37,316 nucleotides of DNA from Chitinophagales bacterium. GTDB taxonomy: Bacteria; Bacteroidota; Bacteroidia; Chitinophagales; CAIODY01. The position numbers and the translations under genes were made by a program. This document shows, in pieces, positions 8,399 to 17,406 of this stretch (position 1 is its first letter; each line of letters opens with the position of its first letter). Where the stretch lies: the NCBI GenBank assembly GCA_947449695.1, contig CANFST010000027.1, positions 1 through 37,316 on the forward strand. The letters run 5' to 3'. Under the pieces are notes generated by a model. That model was not told the DNA's origin, ran no database searches, and saw only the letters and a program-made list of their open reading frames with translations.

Positions 8399-9631
8399 TC
8401 ATTTAGCCAATTTCACTTTCAGATTTTGATCTAGAGCATCTAAAAATTCTTCGGTGTATAAATAATGTTCACCATGATTTACTTTATTGCCATGAATACA
8501 AACCGCTAAATCTTTGGTCATTTTGCCGCTTTCAACGGTTTCAACACAAACAGTTTCTAAAGCATGACAGAAGTTAATTAACTCTTGATTGCCATCCAAT
8601 TTGCCTCGGAATTCTAAACCACGAGTCCATGCAAAAATAGATGCAATAGGGTTGGTAGAGGTTGGTTTTCCTTTTTGGTGGTCGCGATAGTGACGAGTTA
8701 CAGTACCATGTGCTGCTTCAGCCTCCATCACTTTTCCATTTGGTGTTACTAATGTTGAAGTCATCAAACCTAAGCTACCAAAGCCTTGTGCTACTGTATC
8801 GCTTTGCACATCGCCGTCATAATTTTTACAAGCCCACACAAAATTTCCATTCCATTTTAATGCAGAAGCAACCATGTCATCAATCAAACGGTGTTCGTAA
8901 ACGATACCTGCTGCTTCAAATTTTGCTTTGTAATCTGCTTGATAAATTTCTTCAAAAATATCTTTGAAACGACCATCGTATTTTTTCAAAATGGTGTTTT
9001 TGGTAGATAAATACAATGGCCATTTCTTTTGTAAAGCTTGGTTGAAACAGGCATGAGCAAAGCCTTTAATAGATTCGTCAGTATTATACATAGCTAACGC
9101 AACGCCATCACCTTTGAAATTGTAAACTTCAAATTCTTGTTTAGTTCCATCTTCGCCTTCAAACTTAATCGTCAATTTGCCTTTACCTTTTGTAACAAAA
9201 TCTGTTGCACGATATTGATCGCCAAAAGCATGACGACCAATGCAAATAGGAGCAGTCCAGTTAGGCACTAATCTAGGTACATTACTACAGACAATTGGTT
9301 CACGGAAAACAGTTCCATCCAAAATATTTCGGATAGTACCGTTTGGTGATTTCCACATTTGTTTCAATTTGAATTCTTCTACACGAGCTTCATCAGGAGT
9401 GATCGTAGCGCATTTAATTCCAACACCATATTTCAAAATTGCGTTAGCTGAATCAATCGTAACCTGGTCGTTGGTTTCATCACGATATTCAATTCCTAAA
9501 TCGTAATATTTAATATCTAATTCCAAATAAGGAAGAATCAATTTTTCTTTGATAAACTTCCAGATAATTCTTGTCATTTCATCACCATCCAATTCTACAA
9601 CTGGGTTGGCTACTTTAATTTTGTTTGCCAT
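8399..9631 (-). CDS. icd: NADP-dependent isocitrate dehydrogenase
   Basis: 410 aa. It converts isocitrate to 2-oxoglutarate in the TCA cycle, making NADPH. The protein is of the homodimeric, eukaryote-like class: [14 protein letters not shown] at the N-terminus, [20 protein letters not shown] (substrate loop, about residues 93-112), [14 protein letters not shown], and [19 protein letters not shown], the family signature that includes the metal-binding aspartates. The C-terminal [12 protein letters not shown] carries the NADP-binding region. Cofactor choice is inferred from class membership. The ATG at 9631 fits the family start. It diverges from mnmA, with a TAnnTTTG box at 9678-9685, and ends at a terminator. 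Confidence 0.96.
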   Translation of the reverse strand: MANKIKVANPVVELDGDEMTRIIWKFIKEKLILPYLELDIKYYDLGIEYRDETNDQVTIDSANAILKYGVGIKCATITPDEARVEEFKLKQMWKSPNGTIRNILDGTVFREPIVCSNVPRLVPNWTAPICIGRHAFGDQYRATDFVTKGKGKLTIKFEGEDGTKQEFEVYNFKGDGVALAMYNTDESIKGFAHACFNQALQKKWPLYLSTKNTILKKYDGRFKDIFEEIYQADYKAKFEAAGIVYEHRLIDDMVASALKWNGNFVWACKNYDGDVQSDTVAQGFGSLGLMTSTLVTPNGKVMEAEAAHGTVTRHYRDHQKGKPTSTNPIASIFAWTRGLEFRGKLDGNQELINFCHALETVCVETVESGKMTKDLAVCIHGNKVNHGEHYLYTEEFLDALDQNLKVKLAK

Positions 9632-9677
9632 GTTTTTTAATAAATAAATTTTGTTTGATTGAGAAAAATAAGCGGCG

Positions 9678-9685
9678 CAAATGTA
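9678..9685 (-). promoter_or_regulatory. Putative -7 box for icd
   Basis: The minus strand reads TACATTTG, an exact TAnnTTTG match about 47 bases before the start codon. No good -33 TTG is seen. Confidence 0.45.
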
Positions 9686-9762
9686 ATTAAATGAGTTTGA
9701 AATAGATTTCTTTTATAATCAAAAAAATAAACAATTCATTCTGTCATCGGTTTTAATAGTCA

Positions 9763-9770
9763 TAAATTTG
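9763..9770 (+). promoter_or_regulatory. Putative -7 box for mnmA, almost at the start codon
   Basis: TAAATTTG matches TAnnTTTG exactly and ends 5 bases before the ATG at 9776. If used, the transcript would be leaderless or nearly so. Confidence 0.45.
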
Positions 9771-9775
9771 CAACA

Positions 9776-10870
9776 ATGAGTAAGAGAGGAAAAATTTTAG
9801 TGGCGATGAGTGGCGGCTTAGATAGCACTATGGCAGCTTTAATGTTGCATGAAGAAGGCTATGAAGTGGTAGGTGTCACTATGAAAACTTTTGATTATGC
9901 CAAGAGTGGCGGCAGTAAAAAAGAAACAGGTTGTTGTAATTTAGATACCATCAACGATGCCCGTGAAGTGGCTGTGCGCAATGGTTTTGCACATTATATT
10001 TTGGATATAAAAGATGAATTTGGCAAAGCGGTGATTGATGATTTTGTTTCAGAATATTTATCAGGGCGAACACCAAACCCTTGTGTGCTGTGCAATACGC
10101 ATGTAAAATGGGATGTGCTGTTACAAAAAGCTGATGCGATGGATTGCGAATTTATTGCCACTGGGCATTATGCAAAAAAATCGGAATTGAATGGCAGACA
10201 TTTTATTCAAAAAGCGGTGGATGAAACCAAAGACCAATCGTATGTTTTGTGGGGATTGCGACAAGAAAGTATTGCAAGAACAATTTTCCCATTAGGCGAT
10301 TTACGCAAAACAAATGTTCGTGAAATGGCTGTGGATGCAGGTTATGATGCCGTGGCAAACAAACCAGAGAGCTACGAAATTTGTTTTGTACCTGATAATG
10401 ATTACCGTGGTTTTTTAAAAAGACAAGTGCCAACTTTAGAAAAAAAAGTAGCTGGCGGAAATTTTGTGAATCACGATGGAAAAATTTTAGGCAAGCATGA
10501 AGGTTTTCCATTTTATACTATCGGTCAGCGCAAAGGATTAGGCATTGCGCTTGGAGAACCGATGTTTGTTACAAAAATTGATGCCGAAAAAAACTTGGTA
10601 GAGCTAGGAACGATTGACGAATTGAATCGCAGTGAAATGTTTGTGCATCAAATTACTTGGCAAAAATATGATGGAGTGCAACATGATTTAGCCGCTTCAA
10701 CAAAAATCAGATACAAAGATAAAGGTCATGCAAGCATCTTGAAAACTGCATCAGATAAGGTGTTGGTACATTTTGATGAAAGAGTGGCTGGAATTGCTCC
10801 AGGGCAATCAGCTGTTTTTTATGAAGGCGATGATTTGATTGGCGGCGGAAGAATTCATTCGGCTTGGTAA
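9776..10870 (+). CDS. mnmA: tRNA-specific 2-thiouridylase MnmA
   Basis: 364 aa. It activates U34 of tRNA-Lys, -Glu and -Gln with ATP and inserts sulfur to give s2U34. The PP-loop SGGLDST is at residues 12-18. The two catalytic cysteines are in NPCVLCN (Cys106) and EICFVPD (Cys203). Other family blocks are TGHYAK, DQSYVLWG and FYTIGQRKGLG. An extra cysteine pair in the TGCCN segment (Cys53-Cys54) is not part of the standard E. coli enzyme; I believe it is common in a Bacteroidota subgroup, perhaps for sulfur relay or a metal site, which is inference. Its stop codon directly abuts the stop codon of the convergent glycosyltransferase gene, with no terminator between them. Confidence 0.96.
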   Translation: MSKRGKILVAMSGGLDSTMAALMLHEEGYEVVGVTMKTFDYAKSGGSKKETGCCNLDTINDAREVAVRNGFAHYILDIKDEFGKAVIDDFVSEYLSGRTPNPCVLCNTHVKWDVLLQKADAMDCEFIATGHYAKKSELNGRHFIQKAVDETKDQSYVLWGLRQESIARTIFPLGDLRKTNVREMAVDAGYDAVANKPESYEICFVPDNDYRGFLKRQVPTLEKKVAGGNFVNHDGKILGKHEGFPFYTIGQRKGLGIALGEPMFVTKIDAEKNLVELGTIDELNRSEMFVHQITWQKYDGVQHDLAASTKIRYKDKGHASILKTASDKVLVHFDERVAGIAPGQSAVFYEGDDLIGGGRIHSAW

Positions 10871-11707
10871 TTATTGAATCCCATATTGCTTTACATATTT
10901 TTTTCTTTGCAAAAATGAAATTCCAGCTCTAAAAAAATTAGTGCAGTAATTCAAATTTCCAATCACAAAACCCCAATGCTTTAACATTACTTTACGCTTT
11001 TCTTTCACACTTGCTTTGCGATGTTTGGTAGAAAAACCTTCGGTTAAAAATTTTGCTAAAACCTGATTTGTATGGATAGCTGTTTTAGCATTTTTTGTGC
11101 AGGCAATTTCCCAATCATAATCCGAAACATATTTGTATTGCAAGTCGTAACGTGCCGCCAAACTGCGTTTCATGATAAATGCCTGATGGCAAATCACCAT
11201 GCCAAATTGAAATGAATCAACCGATAATTGCGCTGGTAATTTTTTATTGGTGATCTCATTTCGCAAACCAATTGGTTCATAATTTCCATTTACATACAAG
11301 GTGTCGCCATAATAAATATCAGCATCGGTGGGGTTTTCGGAAAATATTTTTTCGGTGGTGGTGTTATCAAAAATCAAATCACCACTGTTAATGTACCACA
11401 CATAATCGCCGCTTGCTAACTGCAAACCCTTATCCATCGCATGATACAAGCCGTTATCTTTTTCGCTCACCCAATACGAAATCTTATCGTTGTATTTTCG
11501 GATGATGTCCAAAGTACCGTCTTTACTGCCGCCATCTATAATTATCAATTCAATATTATGATAAGTTTGCGACAAAATATTTTCAATCGTTCGCTCTAAT
11601 AATTTTTCCGAATTATAGACCACCGTAATCACACTCACCACAGGCTTTTGCGGCGTTGAAACTAATTTGTAAGTACCTAATATTCTTTGTCCGCCTTCTT
11701 GTTTCAA
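10871..11707 (-). CDS. Family 2 glycosyltransferase
   Basis: 278 aa. GT-A fold with VSVITVVYNSE near residue 24, ILSQTYHNIELIIIDGGSKDGT (nucleotide-binding, DGG at 58-60), SEKDNGLYHAMDKG, and NSGD at 107-110 as the DxD-like metal site. This layout is that of GT2 enzymes that add sugars to lipopolysaccharide or other surface glycans. The end of the protein is basic and not transmembrane, so it probably acts at the inner face of the membrane. No ATG precedes the domain in frame: after the stop codon at 11723-11725 the first usual start is the TTG at 11707. It is the last gene of a three-gene operon, 15 bases after hldD. Confidence 0.9.
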   Translation of the reverse strand: MKQEGGQRILGTYKLVSTPQKPVVSVITVVYNSEKLLERTIENILSQTYHNIELIIIDGGSKDGTLDIIRKYNDKISYWVSEKDNGLYHAMDKGLQLASGDYVWYINSGDLIFDNTTTEKIFSENPTDADIYYGDTLYVNGNYEPIGLRNEITNKKLPAQLSVDSFQFGMVICHQAFIMKRSLAARYDLQYKYVSDYDWEIACTKNAKTAIHTNQVLAKFLTEGFSTKHRKASVKEKRKVMLKHWGFVIGNLNYCTNFFRAGISFLQRKKYVKQYGIQ

Positions 11708-11722
11708 AATAATAAATGCTAG

Positions 11723-12688
11723 TTAAAGATATTTTTGATCGTTTAAATAATGTTGCACATAATCTTTTACACCTGCTTCAATGCTTGCAAATGCTTGTTG
11801 GTAGCCTTGTGCCATCAACTTTTGCATATTGGCTTCGGTGAAATATTGATACTTATCACGAATATCAATCGGCGTATCAACATATTCAATTTTGCTTTTC
11901 AAATTCAACGCCGCAAACAAAGCATTTTCTAAATCATTAAAAGTTCGGGCTTTGCCAGTGCCTAAATTATAGATGCCATTCTTCGCCGTTTTATTCATCA
12001 AAAATAAAATTACGCTGCACACATCTTTCACATAAATAAAGTCGCGAAGCTGCTCTCCATCCTTGTATTCGGGCTTGTGCGATTTGAATAATTTCACAAA
12101 ACCTTCTTTTTTGATTTGATAAAACGAATGAAAAATTACACTTGCCATGCGCCCTTTGTGAAATTCATTTGGCCCATAAACATTGAAAAATTTTAAGCCA
12201 GCCCAAAAAGGTGGAGTTAATTTTTGTTGTAACGCCCACACATCAAAATCTTGTTTCGATTGCCCATAAGGATTCAAGGGTTGCAATTGATTGATTTTTG
12301 ATTCGTCATCATCATAGCCAAACTCACCATTGCCGTAGGTTGCAGCCGATGATGCGTAAATCATTGGGATATTTTTTTCGCTGCAAATTTTCCAAATGGC
12401 TTTGGTGTAATTCAAATTTAATTCATCAAACACTTTTACATCAAACAAAGTGGTATCGGTTTTTGCGCCAATGTGCAACACGAAATTTATTTCTTCTTGC
12501 GTTGTTTGCAACCAGTTTATAAAATCGTTGCGATGAATTTTTCTTTCAAAATTTTTGTCAGCTAAATTTTTATTCTTCTCTTCATTTGAAAAATCATCTA
12601 CCAATACTAAATGCTGAAAGCCTTTATCATTAAGAGTTTTAACCAAACAACTGCCAATAAATCCTGCTGCACCTGTTACTACAATCAT
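11723..12688 (-). CDS. hldD: ADP-L-glycero-D-manno-heptose 6-epimerase
   Basis: 321 aa, the usual HldD/RfaD size. It interconverts ADP-D,D-heptose and ADP-L,D-heptose, the last step of heptose donor synthesis for the LPS inner core. It is an extended short-chain dehydrogenase: NADP-binding TGAAGFIG at 5-12, VDDFSN at 30-35, SSAATYG at 113-119, and the Tyr141-Lys145 pair (YGQSK). Heptose-epimerase marks are KFFNVYGPNE, HKGRMASVIFH, and GEQLRDFIYVKDV. The start codon overlaps the stop of the upstream gene as ATGA, so the two are translationally coupled. The other heptose genes (hldE, gmhA, gmhB) are not in this window. Confidence 0.92.
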   Translation of the reverse strand: MIVVTGAAGFIGSCLVKTLNDKGFQHLVLVDDFSNEEKNKNLADKNFERKIHRNDFINWLQTTQEEINFVLHIGAKTDTTLFDVKVFDELNLNYTKAIWKICSEKNIPMIYASSAATYGNGEFGYDDDESKINQLQPLNPYGQSKQDFDVWALQQKLTPPFWAGLKFFNVYGPNEFHKGRMASVIFHSFYQIKKEGFVKLFKSHKPEYKDGEQLRDFIYVKDVCSVILFLMNKTAKNGIYNLGTGKARTFNDLENALFAALNLKSKIEYVDTPIDIRDKYQYFTEANMQKLMAQGYQQAFASIEAGVKDYVQHYLNDQKYL

Positions 12689-14178
12689 GATTTTGTATTT
12701 TTTTCTTTTGTAAATAAAACTTGTGCTAAGTAAATTAAAAATGGAATAGCTAATGTTAAAATAAAAATGTGATAACGAAATACTGTTGGGGCAAGCAGAA
12801 CTATAAAAATAAAATTAGTGCTAAATAATCCCCAAAAAAGTAACAGAATCCGATTGAATAATTTTGATTGGGTATTGTATCTTTTAAAAATCAAAAACAA
12901 TACAGATACCAATAAAATCAAAACGTTGATTAAAGTAAAAAAGAAAGCCTGAGAATGAATAAAGCTAGTATAAATGGAATTATGAGATTTATTAATTTTG
13001 TTTGATGGAAATTCATAATAGTTTTTTACGACTGGGCTTATTGTATCCATGTTTTGGCAGTATGTTTCAATAGCTTCGGTTGTTGGTATAAAATACTGCT
13101 TAGCATTATTTGCAACAAAATATTTTATGTATGCGACTGGATTATGAATAATAACTGACTTTCCAAATTGATTATAAATGGGGCCTAATTCTTGCCAGGT
13201 TTTAAAATAATTTTCACGTTGATTAGCTGTAATATAAAACATCAAATATTTTTTCAATGGGCTGTTTTTATTCCATAAAAAAGTTGGAGATACATTATCA
13301 GTTTTTAATGGATTTTTTGCTGTATCATAATAGTTTTGAATAAACTTTAAAACCTGCACACTTTCGTCGTCGTCAATTACATCATTATCAATTTTTTGAT
13401 GTTGCAAAATATGAACAGCATTGTTTGCCATTTGCCAGCCGCTAAAAGCTGAAAAAGTTTTTGTGCCTGCCACTTCATCATTCGTATCAGTAGTTTTATC
13501 AACAATATAATAAATAGAAGCAATGCTCAATAAAATGGTAAGTGCTTTTTTCCACCATTCCCATTTTATAAAAAAAAGTGCAAAACCTAATACAACTGGC
13601 AAAATAACCCCTTGATAGCGTAGTTTAAAAGCAAATAATAAAAATACCCATTGTAACAAAATAAGCATAAAATTGGGTCTGTAAATTATCCATAAAAAAA
13701 GGGTGAACCATATCACCGTTGCAGCATTAAAAAAAGAATCGCTTAATATCGAATTGCTATACAATACATACAATGGATTGAGCAACAATAAAGCATAAGC
13801 CAGAAATTTCAAATATTTTTTTATTTCGAAAAAATAAACAAATGAAAAAAATAAAAACAAATTGGCTAAAATATTTAAAGCAAATTGAGCCATAGCTAAA
13901 GCCCAATCTGATTTTGAAAAATCTTTAAAAAACTCAATAAAACTGCTGTATTCAACTGGGCGATAACTGACCTGCTGGTGGTCACGAGCTACTTGAACAT
14001 AAGTAAATGAATCGGGCCAAAGATTAGGAAAAGGAAAAAGATTTTTACAGATTAAATAATATAAAATCCCAATCACAACGCCACCCAACAAATAAATTCT
14101 ATTTTCCATTTGCCATAAAAACCTGACAAAAGATATTTGGGAATTAGCAATAGTTGGTTGATTTTTTTTCTGGCTCAT
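12685..14178 (-). CDS. Multi-pass membrane protein, glycosyltransferase GT-C-like
   Basis: 497 aa from the ATG at 14178; a TTG 30 bases upstream is possible but less likely. Around ten hydrophobic segments are visible, starting near residue 25 (YLLGGVVIGILYYLI) and ending just before the C-terminus (IFILTLAIPFLIYLAQ). An acidic loop after the first segment contains WPDSFTYVQVA, and the central part has a long soluble region (about residues 230-370). The pattern of a first loop with an acidic DS pair plus many TM segments resembles lipid-phosphate-sugar-dependent GT-C enzymes (PMT/ArnT-like), but no diagnostic motif is certain. Coupling to hldD and a GT2 supports a role in building surface glycan or LPS. 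It heads the operon; an O-antigen-type polymerase or ligase is an alternative. Confidence 0.7.
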   Translation of the reverse strand: MSQKKNQPTIANSQISFVRFLWQMENRIYLLGGVVIGILYYLICKNLFPFPNLWPDSFTYVQVARDHQQVSYRPVEYSSFIEFFKDFSKSDWALAMAQFALNILANLFLFFSFVYFFEIKKYLKFLAYALLLLNPLYVLYSNSILSDSFFNAATVIWFTLFLWIIYRPNFMLILLQWVFLLFAFKLRYQGVILPVVLGFALFFIKWEWWKKALTILLSIASIYYIVDKTTDTNDEVAGTKTFSAFSGWQMANNAVHILQHQKIDNDVIDDDESVQVLKFIQNYYDTAKNPLKTDNVSPTFLWNKNSPLKKYLMFYITANQRENYFKTWQELGPIYNQFGKSVIIHNPVAYIKYFVANNAKQYFIPTTEAIETYCQNMDTISPVVKNYYEFPSNKINKSHNSIYTSFIHSQAFFFTLINVLILLVSVLFLIFKRYNTQSKLFNRILLLFWGLFSTNFIFIVLLAPTVFRYHIFILTLAIPFLIYLAQVLFTKEKNTKS

Positions 14179-14311
14179 AAAATTTAAGAAGGGGTTTGAA
14201 AAAAGCAAAGTTATGCGATTTTATTGGGGGACTAAAATGATATTTTTATTTTTAAAGACTGAAGTCAAACTCTGTTTGGTTATAACAAATAATAAATTAC
14301 ATTTTTTTATG

Positions 14312-14319
14312 TAGGTTTG
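14312..14319 (+). promoter_or_regulatory. Putative -7 box for pyrH
   Basis: TAGGTTTG is an exact TAnnTTTG match 20 bases before the pyrH ATG. No -33 TTG is found at the usual distance. Confidence 0.45.
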
Positions 14320-14339
14320 CGGCTCTCAATTTTTTACAT

Positions 14340-15044
14340 ATGATTTACAAACGAATATTGCTGAAACTAAGTGGCGAAGCATTAATGGGCGACAAGGAAT
14401 TCGGAATTGATAATCTTATTATTTCGCAATATTGCAAAGACATCAAACCTTTAGTTGAAGCAGGAGTTGAAATTGCAATAGTGATTGGTGGAGGTAATAT
14501 TTATCGTGGTTTAAATGCTGCAGAAACTGGTATCGAGAGGGTTCAAGGTGATTATATGGGTATGTTAGCCACTGTAATTAATGGTATGGCCGTTCAAAGC
14601 GGATTAGAAAAAGAAGGTGTTTATACTCGTTTACTTTCTGCTATCAAAATGGAACAAATTTGTGAACCATTCATTCGTCGCAGAGCAGTTCGACATTTAG
14701 AAAAAGGTCGTGTAGTAATTTTTGGTGCTGGCACCGGTAATCCTTATTTCACAACAGATACCGCTGCCGCTTTAAGGGCTGTAGAAATCAATGCAAATGT
14801 CGTTTTAAAAGGAACAAGGGTAGATGGAATTTACACTGCTGATCCAGAAAAAGATGCTACTGCAACCAAGTTTGATACACTAAGTTTTGATGAAGTAATT
14901 TCTAAAAACTTAAATGTAATGGATATGACAGCTTTTACACTTTGCAAGGAAAATAAAAAACCGATAATTGTTTTTGACATGAATACAAAAGGCAATTTAC
15001 TTAAAGTTGTTCAAGGTGAAAAAATCGGAACAATTGTAAAATAA
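14340..15044 (+). CDS. pyrH: UMP kinase
   Basis: 234 aa, the normal bacterial PyrH length. It phosphorylates UMP to UDP with ATP and works as a cytoplasmic hexamer of the amino-acid-kinase fold. Visible motifs are [14 protein letters not shown] at the start (ATP phosphate binding), [10 protein letters not shown] at about 48-57, [17 protein letters not shown], and the UMP-binding [17 protein letters not shown] at about 130. [12 protein letters not shown] and TAFTLCKEN follow as expected. In many bacteria pyrH sits with tsf and frr; neither is here. The next gene starts 43 bases downstream with no terminator, so the two may be cotranscribed. Confidence 0.97.
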   Translation: MIYKRILLKLSGEALMGDKEFGIDNLIISQYCKDIKPLVEAGVEIAIVIGGGNIYRGLNAAETGIERVQGDYMGMLATVINGMAVQSGLEKEGVYTRLLSAIKMEQICEPFIRRRAVRHLEKGRVVIFGAGTGNPYFTTDTAAALRAVEINANVVLKGTRVDGIYTADPEKDATATKFDTLSFDEVISKNLNVMDMTAFTLCKENKKPIIVFDMNTKGNLLKVVQGEKIGTIVK

Positions 15045-15087
15045 TCATTTTATTAGCCGAAAATTCTAATCGCCAAAATTAATCTAT

Positions 15088-16077
15088 TTGCTTAATACAC
15101 TATTCATTGCTGAGCTTTTACAATTACATGATTGTGTCATAATGCCTGACATAGGTGCATTTATTGGTCATCATCAGGCAGCTACTGTTCATATAATCGA
15201 TAAACAAATTTTTCCTCCACATAAAACTATTTCATTTAATAGCAGTTTGCAACATAATGATGGTTTATTAATTCATTTAGTGGCAAGAAAAATGAATTGT
15301 AGCTATGAACATGCACACACCTTAGTAATTCAGCAATGCAGCATTTGGCAAACAAAAATGATGATGGGCGAAGTTTTGAAATTTGAAAATGTTGGTAGTT
15401 TGTGGATGGATTTGAATAAAAAAATTCAGTTTATATCAAGTGGCAATTTTTTAAATAGTATAAATAATTTTGGTTTACCTAATTTGAGTATTGAACCAAT
15501 TACTCGAAATGAAATCAAAGAAAATTTAATATCAGATTATGTTAGAAATGAAGATAAAGGGTTACACCCTCAGGGTTATTTAAACGATTTCATTAAAGAA
15601 GAAAAAAAATCAAAGCCATTCAAAAAACTTTACAGATCGGCTATTGCTGCAATGGCTTTAGGTGCAATTGTTTTAGGCAGCTGGATGTTAGTTCAGCAAC
15701 AAAGCAATTTTAATTTGGCAGGTTTAATTTCTTTAGATTCATTTTTCAGAAATCCTAAAATTTCTTTACAAAAAGGCAATTCAATTGATGACAAAAAAAC
15801 TAAACCTGATTTAGTTAAACATCCTTATACTTACTATTTGAGTAATCCTGAAGAGCCTTATTATTTAATCACTGATACAAATTTAAATGCAATGGAAGCC
15901 AATAATAAAAAGTTGCATTTCTGGAAAGAAGGCTATGATGCTCGTATTATTCAAATAGATAGCACATATCAAATTGGAATTTATGAATTTGCAACACAAC
16001 AACAAATTGAAAAAATCAAACTTTCTACTGATAGTGCATTGCAAATTGAAACTAAATTAATGAAGATTTTAAATTAG
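15088..16077 (+). CDS. HU-CCDC81-like/TM/SPOR-like protein
   Basis: 329 aa. The N-terminal half resembles the paired HU-CCDC81-type bacterial domains of Bacteroidota: ELLQLHDCVIMPDIGAFIG followed by a second HU-like stretch with GEVLKFENVGSLWMD around residues 90-110. A single transmembrane segment lies at about 183-205 (AIAAMALGAIVLGSWMLVQ). The C-terminal ~70 residues (YDARIIQIDSTYQIGIYEF) look like a SPOR domain, which binds denuded peptidoglycan glycan strands at division sites. Topology would put the HU-like part in the cytoplasm and SPOR in the periplasm. No in-frame ATG precedes the domain: the frame opens after a TAA at 15067-15069, and the TTG at 15088 is the best start. It may link DNA or nucleoid to cell division; that is inference. 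Confidence 0.75.
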   Translation: MLNTLFIAELLQLHDCVIMPDIGAFIGHHQAATVHIIDKQIFPPHKTISFNSSLQHNDGLLIHLVARKMNCSYEHAHTLVIQQCSIWQTKMMMGEVLKFENVGSLWMDLNKKIQFISSGNFLNSINNFGLPNLSIEPITRNEIKENLISDYVRNEDKGLHPQGYLNDFIKEEKKSKPFKKLYRSAIAAMALGAIVLGSWMLVQQQSNFNLAGLISLDSFFRNPKISLQKGNSIDDKKTKPDLVKHPYTYYLSNPEEPYYLITDTNLNAMEANNKKLHFWKEGYDARIIQIDSTYQIGIYEFATQQQIEKIKLSTDSALQIETKLMKILN

Positions 16078-16120
16078 TATTTTTTTTAACAGATTGGTTG
16101 TTCAATTTATTATGAAGCAT

Positions 16121-16153
16121 AAAAAAAAGAAAGTCGGTGACTTTCTTTTTTTT
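16121..16153. terminator. Bidirectional intrinsic terminator
   Basis: A perfect 15-bp stem (16121-16135 with 16139-16153) with a 3-nt GGT loop. It has an A8 run on one side and a T8 run on the other, so it can serve both the gene ending at 16077 and the convergent one ending at 16201. Confidence 0.9.
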
Positions 16154-16200
16154 ATTAAAGTTTTATATAAATAAATAACTAACTATAAAAATTGAATTTA

Positions 16201-17280
16201 TTAGAATACTGGACAAACAGGCTTACGTTTGTTACCCAATGAAGCGTCCAATCCACCTTGATAGGATACAGACAATTCAACACCACCTTTAAGTTTAGTA
16301 GTAGAGGTTAACTTAGATACATTCAAATCATAGCTGATACCGATTGAATATTGATTGAATTCTAACTTATTAGATAAATTGATGGCATCTTGAATAAAAG
16401 CATTTGAACCATTTGCTTGCCTAAACCATACGCCGATATTATAAGCCATTAACTCTTTTGATTTTACTTCCGTCAAAAGGAAACGAATATATGCTCCTTC
16501 ATCAAATTCCATCCAAGCTCCTTGGCGCATAATTAATAACGTTGGGGCCAATTCGATTTTATAAGCTATGGGCATTCTCATTCCGGCATGAATAGTGAAT
16601 TTTCGATATAACTGATCACTTGGTAAACCAAAGAAAAATGAGTTTTTAGGTTGGTTAATATGAGCTATTGCAAATCCGATATTTACCATTCTTTTCTTAG
16701 TAGAGGTGGCAAAATATTTAACTCCCATTCCCATATCTGTATAAATGTAATTATTGTTTACAGGTAAATTTGTGACATCATAAGGATGAAAAGGATCGGT
16801 TGGATTATATTGGTCGGGTAATTGCAAATTAGTGTAATCTATTTTGCGTTGTTCAAATCCAATCGTAAAGCCAGCTGAAATCCATCGGTTTTTTACAGCA
16901 TCTAATTTTTTCCAATAAGCTAAATTGATTTGACCAAAAGTAGAATTAAGCGCTACTTCCCCTGCCCTATCACTCAACAACTGAATACCTAAACCAATCA
17001 TATCAGTAGTATTTTTAGAAGGCTTAATACTCATATCATAGCCTGCAGCAAATGTTGTGTAGCCTGTATTTGGAGCGGCAATACTATTGTTGTTTACAAA
17101 ACGATAATCCCATTGATTACGAAAATTGCCTGTAAACCGATACATTCCTTTGTAAAACCCAGTGTTGGCTGGATTCACCAACATTGGTGCATCAGAAAAT
17201 TGAGTAAAATGAGGATCTTGCGCAAAAGCAAAAAACGATGCACAACTCAATACAATAAAGAATAAAAATTTAATTTTCAT
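16201..17280 (-). CDS. PorP/SprF family type IX secretion outer-membrane protein
   Basis: 359 aa with a signal peptide (MKIKFLFFIV..FAFAQ). The mature N-terminus QDPHFTQFSDAPMLVNPANTG is the hallmark of the PorP/SprF family, followed by FRNQWDY. The rest is amphipathic beta-strand sequence as in an outer-membrane barrel. Family members work with the type IX secretion machinery; SprF serves the SprB adhesin, and many genomes carry multiple copies paired with large CHU_C-domain cargo genes. Here there is no large cargo gene directly upstream, so the partner is not evident; the secreted protein at 788-3519 is a distant possibility. A TAnnTTTG box precedes it and a shared terminator follows, so it looks monocistronic. 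Confidence 0.93.
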   Translation of the reverse strand: MKIKFLFFIVLSCASFFAFAQDPHFTQFSDAPMLVNPANTGFYKGMYRFTGNFRNQWDYRFVNNNSIAAPNTGYTTFAAGYDMSIKPSKNTTDMIGLGIQLLSDRAGEVALNSTFGQINLAYWKKLDAVKNRWISAGFTIGFEQRKIDYTNLQLPDQYNPTDPFHPYDVTNLPVNNNYIYTDMGMGVKYFATSTKKRMVNIGFAIAHINQPKNSFFFGLPSDQLYRKFTIHAGMRMPIAYKIELAPTLLIMRQGAWMEFDEGAYIRFLLTEVKSKELMAYNIGVWFRQANGSNAFIQDAINLSNKLEFNQYSIGISYDLNVSKLTSTTKLKGGVELSVSYQGGLDASLGNKRKPVCPVF

Positions 17281-17306
17281 GGATTATAAGATTATAAAAC
17301 ACTCTT

Positions 17307-17314
17307 CAAAAGTA
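17307..17314 (-). promoter_or_regulatory. Putative promoter of the porP-like gene
   Basis: The minus strand reads TACTTTTG, an exact TAnnTTTG match, with a TTG 18 bases further upstream (17333-17335). It is the best matched promoter in the window, 26 bases before the ATG. Confidence 0.55.
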
Positions 17315-17406
17315 ACACTTTCTTACTATAGACAACTAAAATCATTAAAACGTTACTAACTTAGCGCAAATTAGTAGTTCAATTTTAAATACAAAAAAAT
17401 AATTAC

